Source: Bacteroidales bacterium (GTDB lineage: Bacteria > Bacteroidota > Bacteroidia > Bacteroidales > VadinHA17). From it: a stretch of 63,200 nucleotides of DNA. A model generated the notes under the pieces. It was not told the DNA's origin. It saw only the letters and a program-made list of their open reading frames with translations, and did no database searches. Positions 59,460-63,200 of this stretch are shown here, piece by piece. Positions within the stretch are counted from its first letter, which is position 1, and each line of letters starts with the position of its first letter. The position numbers and the translations under genes were made by a program. The DNA lies in contig SLNP01000009.1 in assembly GCA_007132995.1 (NCBI GenBank), positions 1 through 63,200 on the forward strand, written 5' to 3'.

Positions 59460-60803
59460 ATGACAGCCGCTCAGCTAAGCACCATAATCATAGCTTCGGT
59501 AACGGGACTCTACTCTCTGTTACTGCTTGGGGCATCAATGATATCACTGGCAGAGAGGCAGAAACGGGCGGCAGCCATACTGCTCGCCATAGCCCTGCTG
59601 ATGGCACTGGCCGGCTGGGCCGCAGCCACCTTCAGCTATCCGGGCAAGAACTTCCTGGCTCTGCTGCTGCTGGCCGACATAGCCCTGCTTCTCTGGCTGC
59701 TGTTAAAGCCTCCCGCCGGCGAAAAGCGCGACAGCGGTTACCGCTTCATGCCGGCCAGAGTGGTCGACGAGAGAGACACCATCTTCGCCCGCATGAAACT
59801 GAAACCCGGAACCACAGAGTATAATAACTACTACACCGCGCGCCCGGAGAGCAGATCTCCCGACGATGAGGCGAGGAGTCTGCCCGGGCTCCTCTCTGCC
59901 GGAGGAACAAAATACCACCCGCTCAACTTCGCAGCCGCCGAAGCCAATTTCACCCTTATCGAATATATGCACAAGGCAATCGGTCAGCCGGTAAGTGCTA
60001 CAAAAACAGAGATAGCGGCTCCGGAGCTGACACGATATATAAAAAAGTGGTTATCGACACTCGGCGCACACTCCTCCGGTATTACAGAGCTGAAAGATTA
60101 TCATCTCTACACCATCAGGGGCAGAGGCAGTGAGAGAGGCAGGCCGGTAGATAAACGCCATCGGTACGCTATAGCTTTCACTGTAAAGATGGATATGCGC
60201 AATATAGCCACGGCACCCGCCTCACCGGTAATATTTGAGTCATCACAAAGGTATCTCGACAGTGCCAATATGGCGCTGCAGGTGGCGGGTCTGCTCAAGG
60301 GACTCGGCTACGATGCCCGTGCCCATATTGACGGCGACTACGAGCTTATCTGCCCGCTGGTGGCACATGACGCGGGGCTGGGAGAGATTGGGCGGATGGG
60401 GCTGCTTATGACCCCCGATGCCGGTCCGGCCGTGCGTATCGCAGTGGTTACCACCGAAGCGCCCCTGCTGCCTGATATGCCGAAACCCGACCCCACACTT
60501 ATTACCTTCTGCCGCATATGTCAGAAATGCGCCGATTGCTGTCCGGGACGATCAATACCCTATGGTGAGATGGAGCGCGCAGGAGGTGTGCTGCGATGGA
60601 AGATCGACAGCGAGAGCTGCTACCGCTACTGGTGTATTACGGGCACCGACTGCGGAAGGTGCATCGCCGTCTGTCCCTACAGTCACCCCGACAATATCAT
60701 GCACCGCATGGTGCGGAGAGTTATCAGGCGGTCGCACCTGGCAGCCGAAGTGGCCTATATGGCCGACGACATCCTCTACGGCCGTAAACCGAAGGCTCGC
60801 TAA
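59460..60803 (+). CDS. Membrane-anchored reductive-dehalogenase-like Fe-S protein
   Basis: The 447-residue protein has three N-terminal membrane helices (about 6-30, 35-56, 63-82), then a domain with ELICPLVAHDAGLGEIGRMGLLMTP, as in RdhA/QueG-type corrinoid-binding proteins. Two ferredoxin clusters follow: C351-C354-C357-(C360)C361-P, and C387/C392, C398-C401-C405-P. The CYRYW..GTDCGRCIAVCPYSH end is the RdhA form rather than QueG. Usual RdhA has a Tat signal and a separate RdhB anchor; here the anchor is fused and no rdhB is present. The substrate is unknown, and dehalogenation is not proven by sequence. Confidence 0.8.
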   Translation: MTAAQLSTIIIASVTGLYSLLLLGASMISLAERQKRAAAILLAIALLMALAGWAAATFSYPGKNFLALLLLADIALLLWLLLKPPAGEKRDSGYRFMPARVVDERDTIFARMKLKPGTTEYNNYYTARPESRSPDDEARSLPGLLSAGGTKYHPLNFAAAEANFTLIEYMHKAIGQPVSATKTEIAAPELTRYIKKWLSTLGAHSSGITELKDYHLYTIRGRGSERGRPVDKRHRYAIAFTVKMDMRNIATAPASPVIFESSQRYLDSANMALQVAGLLKGLGYDARAHIDGDYELICPLVAHDAGLGEIGRMGLLMTPDAGPAVRIAVVTTEAPLLPDMPKPDPTLITFCRICQKCADCCPGRSIPYGEMERAGGVLRWKIDSESCYRYWCITGTDCGRCIAVCPYSHPDNIMHRMVRRVIRRSHLAAEVAYMADDILYGRKPKAR

Positions 60804-60838
60804 CGCTCGCTGGCATAGGGCATGGGCTCGCTGCTCAT
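60791..60838 (-). repeat. Interspersed GCGAGC-type repeat, copy C
   Basis: Reverse-oriented GGCTCGCTAACGCTCGC, two GGCAT(A/G)G units and GGGCTCGCTGCTCAT match the 21.4-kb copy. It overlaps the 3' end of the RdhA-like gene by 13 nt and runs directly into structured element copy 1. Confidence 0.65.
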
Positions 60839-61097
60839 AACACGGGTTGTGTTGCGAGCATGTAAGAAAGAGCTATCTAATTAGCAATACTGCGTAATCA
60901 GCGAGTCGCTTGAATTTGGCCTTAAGCGGGTTCGGGGTAAGAGTCTGATCGGAGGGCAGCAATATCAGTATGCTGCAAATATGATATACGGTTAGCGTTA
61001 CTGTTTGAGGGCTGCGCAGCAGACCGAGTTGTAACGCGGTGTGCTGCCCGCAGTGAAGACTCCCCGAACCCGCTTTAGCCTTGACTTTGTTGCTTCC
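60833..61097. repeat. Structured ~265-nt element, copy 1 (candidate RNA or mobile-element end)
   Basis: A 5' hairpin (60833-60841 with 60851-60859) is followed by the conserved block GTAATCAGCGAGTCG (60894-60908), then three nested stems. P1 is AAGCGGGTTCGGGG (60924-60937) with 61062-61075, 14 bp. P2 is GGGCAGCA (60954-60961) with 61042-61049. P3 is GCGTTAC (60995-61001) with 61031-61037, enclosing a CTGCGCAG palindrome. It ends CTTTGTTGCTTCC. Copy 2 at 62931 keeps the layout with different stem sequences. Strand and product are unknown. Confidence 0.7.
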
Positions 61098-61138
61098 GTC
61101 CGGTCGCGAGCTCGCCCGGCTTCGCCGACCTCGGTTGG

Positions 61139-61171
61139 TCACCTTTTTTTGGTCCAAGCAAAAAAAGGTGA
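61139..61171. terminator. Bidirectional hairpin with T/A-rich stem
   Basis: TCACCTTTTTTT (61139-61150) pairs perfectly with AAAAAAAGGTGA (61160-61171) around GGTCCAAGC. It can act as a terminator in either direction. It follows structured element copy 1 and precedes further GGTCAAG/CAAAAGGT short repeats up to about 61230. Confidence 0.6.
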
Positions 61172-61248
61172 TAGAGAAATGTTGGTCAAGCAAAAGGTGA
61201 AAAGCCAAACCTTTGGTCAAGGTCAAAAGTTGAGAGACAGCGACACCC

Positions 61249-61300
61249 GATGGCTCGCTGCTGGCGCAGCTCGCAGCGGAGAGCAAAGAGGTGGGTGCTT
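61249..61300 (-). repeat. Interspersed GCGAGC-type repeat, copy D (partial)
   Basis: GATGGCTCGCTGCTGGCGCA then GCTCGCAGCGGAGAGC is the reverse complement of the CTCCGCTGCGAGCTGCGCCA-type block seen at 21.35 and 45.70 kb. The remaining DNA to 61437 shows no gene. Confidence 0.6.
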
Positions 61301-61437
61301 GGGAGTATCGATTCATGTTTAAGAGAGGGGGCGAATGCCGGCTGGAATTGCTTGCCGGTTAAAGCTGCTCACCACCGCAAATAAACCTATCGACCCTGCA
61401 ATCTGAAACTTTACTTTTCAATTTGCATTGTTATTTG

Positions 61438-61445
61438 TACATTTG
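61438..61445 (+). promoter_or_regulatory. -7 box for the AAA/DUF4143 gene (TACATTTG)
   Basis: Exact TAnnTTTG match 19 nt before the ATG at 61464, so the gene carries its own promoter. Confidence 0.65.
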
Positions 61446-61463
61446 TAAAAAAGTATCCCGTTT

Positions 61464-62660
61464 ATGATCAGGAGAGAGAGGTTTCAATCGCTAGTTAGAG
61501 CGTTAGAATCAATGCCTGTTGTTGCGTTGATTGGGTCAAGGCAGGTAGGGAAAACAACACTTGCCCTTGAGGTTGCCAGGGAAATTGATAAACCTGTAAC
61601 CCATATCGATTTGGAATCGGATGCTGATTTTAACAAACTGACAGATGCAGAAGCTTACCTTGGAAGGTTCGACGGGCAACTGCTTATCATTGATGAGGTG
61701 CAGCGTAAGCCAGACCTGTTCAGGTTACTTCGTGTAATAGTGGATGAAAGGAGGAGGAAGGGTGAACGCTCATGCCATTTTTTACTGTTGGGGTCAGCTT
61801 CCAGAGACTTACTGCAAAGATCATCGGAGTCGTTAGCGGGCAGGATCAGGTATATGGAGCTAACCCCATTTACGGTAACCGAGTTGAAAGAGAATGAGCA
61901 GGCCGGGTTTGATTTGGAGCTTTTGTGGCTAAGAGGAGGTTTCCCCGACAGCTACCTTGCGGAGAGTGATCAGGCAAGCTGGGATTGGAGAAGGGATTTT
62001 TTTACCACCTATGTGGAGCGGGATATTCCGTCGATGGGTGTTGGGGTATCTGTACCTCAGCTTAAGCGCTTCTGGAAAATGCTGGCACATTACCATGGTA
62101 ATCAAATCAACTTAAGCGAATTTGGCAGAAGCCTTGAGTCCAGTCATACCACAATAAGGAATTATCTGGACACACTAACTGATTTCTATATGGTCAGGCA
62201 GTTATCTCCCTGGTCAGGAAACATAAAAAAACGGCTGGTAAAAACGCCTAAGATATATATTCGCGACTCGGGTATATTACATAGTTTACTGCTGTTACCA
62301 AAATTTGATGCTTTGCTTTCCCACCCCATAATAGGAGCAAGTTGGGAAGGATTTGTGGTTGAAAACATTATTAACCAATTGGATGAGAGGTGTGAGTGCT
62401 GTTACTACAGGACAGCAACAGGCGCTGAAATAGATTTAGTGATTCATACCCCGGATAATGAGATTTGGGCTGTAGAAATAAAGCGGAACCTTGCACCAAA
62501 ACTAACCAGGGGGTTCCACGAGGCTTGCAAAGATATCAAAGCAACGCATAAATGGTTGGTCAGTGCAAAAACCGATCGTTATCCATTAACCGGGGGGGTG
62601 GAGGTAATAGGGCTGTCAGAGTTTTTAAAATTGTTAAAGGACAAATTTTCAGGCTTGTAA
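61464..62660 (+). CDS. AAA ATPase with DUF4143 C-terminal nuclease-like domain
   Basis: The 398-residue protein has Walker A GSRQVGKTT (24-32), Walker B LLIIDEVQ (73-80), a sensor-like LLLGSASRDLL, the family motif LAGRIRYMELTPFTVTEL, and a DUF4143 domain. The end carries a PD-(D/E)xK-like series: E322-I-D324 (TGAEIDLV), then E338-I-K340 (AVEIKRN). The family is abundant and often multicopy in Bacteroidota, with no settled function. It has its own promoter and is flanked on both sides by repeats and by one copy each of the structured element. Confidence 0.9.
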   Translation: MIRRERFQSLVRALESMPVVALIGSRQVGKTTLALEVAREIDKPVTHIDLESDADFNKLTDAEAYLGRFDGQLLIIDEVQRKPDLFRLLRVIVDERRRKGERSCHFLLLGSASRDLLQRSSESLAGRIRYMELTPFTVTELKENEQAGFDLELLWLRGGFPDSYLAESDQASWDWRRDFFTTYVERDIPSMGVGVSVPQLKRFWKMLAHYHGNQINLSEFGRSLESSHTTIRNYLDTLTDFYMVRQLSPWSGNIKKRLVKTPKIYIRDSGILHSLLLLPKFDALLSHPIIGASWEGFVVENIINQLDERCECCYYRTATGAEIDLVIHTPDNEIWAVEIKRNLAPKLTRGFHEACKDIKATHKWLVSAKTDRYPLTGGVEVIGLSEFLKLLKDKFSGL

Positions 62661-62670
62661 TCTTGATTTT

Positions 62671-62848
62671 AGTGGCGGGCATGGGCTCGCTGCTGAAGCA
62701 GCTCGCAGCGTAAAGAAGTGCTCGCTAACGCTCGCAGGCAAAGGGCATAGGGCATGGGGCATGGGGCATGGGGCATGGGGAGCGGGCTGGCGCCCGATGG
62801 CTCACTTTGCTCGCCATTGTAATCAGTGATCAGTAATCAGTAATCAGT
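62671..62848 (-). repeat. Interspersed GCGAGC-type repeat, copy E (long composite)
   Basis: In order: GGGCTCGCTGCTGAAGCAGC plus TCGCAGCG, GCTCGCTAACGCTCGC, the GGGCATG array, GCGGGCTGGCGCCCG, and GTAATCAGT-type triplicate units (62819-62848). It is the fullest version of the family in the window, in reverse orientation to the copies at 21.4 and 45.7 kb. Confidence 0.65.
62743..62780 (+). repeat. 7-bp tandem repeat (GGGCATG)5
   Basis: GGGCATA followed by four GGGCATG units and GGG. The same unit occurs three times (reverse complement) at 21371-21391 and about twice near 60810, so copy number varies between family members. Confidence 0.8.
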
Positions 62849-62872
62849 AAAAAAAGGCGGCTGGTGCCGCCT
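62849..62872 (-). terminator. Hairpin-plus-T terminator carried by the repeat (minus strand)
   Basis: AGGCGGC (62855-62861) and GCCGCCT (62866-62872) form the same hairpin as at 21412-21429, with AAAAAA on the plus-strand left side, so it terminates transcripts on the minus strand coming from the right. Confidence 0.6.
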
Positions 62873-62930
62873 CTGCTCACTGACGCTCGCACTAAAAAAA
62901 AGCTTTAAGATGTTTCGGGAAATAATGTAC

Positions 62931-63200
62931 GCTCACAACCAGCACGGGTTGTGTTGTGAGCATGTAAGACAGACCTGTCTCTTTAGCAGTTCTGTGTAAT
63001 CAGCGAGTCGATTAAAAGGCCGGCGTAGGCGAAGTCCGGGAAAAAGAGATGGCTATGAGTAAAGCAAATTACGACACTAACCCATTAGACAGATGAGAGC
63101 GTTGATGTTTGAAGTTCTGCGCAGCAGAACAAGTTCAACGCGGGTGCTTTACGAAGAGCCATATCCCCGGACGGAGGCTAGCCGGGGGCTTTGTTGCTCC
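62931..63200. repeat. Structured ~270-nt element, copy 2 (runs to window end)
   Basis: A 5' hairpin of 9 bp (62931-62939 with 62953-62961) and the block GTAATCAGCGAGTCG (62996-63010) are followed by nested stems. P1 is GTCCGGG (63034-63040) with 63166-63172. P2 is ATGGCT (63049-63054) with 63157-63162 and GTAAAGC (63059-63065) with 63146-63152. P3 is GCGTTGA (63099-63105) with 63135-63141, around TTCTGCGCAGCAGAA. Stem sequences differ from copy 1 but pairing and spacing are kept. It ends CTTTGTTGCTCC at the window edge. Confidence 0.7.

Noticed and set aside
60833..61097. Integron attC site interpretation of the structured element
   Set aside because: Terminal GTTRRRY/RYYYAAC core sites are not present (GTTACTG and GTTGATG do not fit), the element is longer than typical attC sites, and no integrase is visible.
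1..63200. tRNA, rRNA and phage/transposase genes
   Set aside because: No cloverleaf with a GTTCRA-type T-loop and acceptor stem, no rRNA motifs and no transposase or integrase reading frames were recognised on reading through both strands.

Overview
The window looks like a chromosomal segment of a free-living Bacteroidota (Bacteroidales/Marinilabiliales-like) bacterium of roughly balanced GC. The evidence is as follows. Starts rarely have Shine-Dalgarno sites, and many sit 15-60 nt behind a TAnnTTTG -7 box. There is a TonB receptor with a carboxypeptidase-regulatory-like N-terminus, a DUF4271-hemD gene pair, a FISUMP protein, a 6-bladed beta-propeller lipoprotein and PorT-like outer-membrane barrels. 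Several genes start with TTG or GTG (rsgA, hemD, a histidine kinase, polA, an Fnr-type regulator). No rRNA, tRNA or CRISPR array was seen.

Layout. 0.2-7.8 kb (+): outer-membrane barrel protein, a ThiF/MoeB-like E1 lacking its usual cysteines, peptidase E, an AsmA-like protein, a sensor kinase and a U32 peptidase-family protein. 7.8-13.5 kb (-): a large hybrid sensor protein whose kinase core has lost its phospho-accepting His, rsgA, and a lipoprotein amidase. 13.7-15.2 kb (+): a C_GCAxxG_C_C redox protein and a TIGR01777 epimerase. 15.2-20.9 kb (-): TldE/TldD (TldD with a Tat-like signal), an exported M14 carboxypeptidase and a Crp/Fnr regulator. 21.5-30 kb: PHP phosphatase, mntP, dtd-MFS, deoC, DUF4271-hemD, rnpA and an S41 protease. 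30-36 kb (-): moaD-moaE, queD-polA and a PQQ-propeller lipoprotein. 36-41.8 kb (+): acyl-CoA synthetase, a two-component system and mgtE. 41.9-44.5 kb (-): a translationally coupled macrodomain-pncB-pncA operon, which suggests linked ADP-ribose turnover and NAD salvage. 44.5-46.7 kb (-): an arsR-arsC-acr3 arsenic operon with a duplicated operator placed on the -7 boxes. 46.9-49.3 kb (+): TonB receptor. 49.4-53.0 kb (-): an AT-richer islet of FISUMP protein, Cys-rich secreted microprotein, beta-propeller and thioredoxin-like protein, bounded by a 124-bp direct repeat. 53-60.8 kb: a hypothetical protein, a LOG-like protein, aldehyde dehydrogenase, a nucleotidyltransferase-methyltransferase pair, an SDR protein and a membrane-anchored reductive-dehalogenase-like Fe-S protein.

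The right end (60.8-63.2 kb) is the most unusual part. An AAA ATPase/DUF4143 gene is flanked by two copies of a ~265-270-nt element. The copies share fixed blocks, while three nested stems are built from different sequences at conserved spacing, which is a covariation pattern. These lie among an interspersed repeat family (GCGAGC-rich blocks, GGGCATG tandem units, and a portable hairpin-plus-T terminator) that also occurs near 21.4 kb and inside the ars operon near 45.7 kb. I cannot match the structured element to a known RNA or mobile-element class, and it is the best candidate here for something undescribed.
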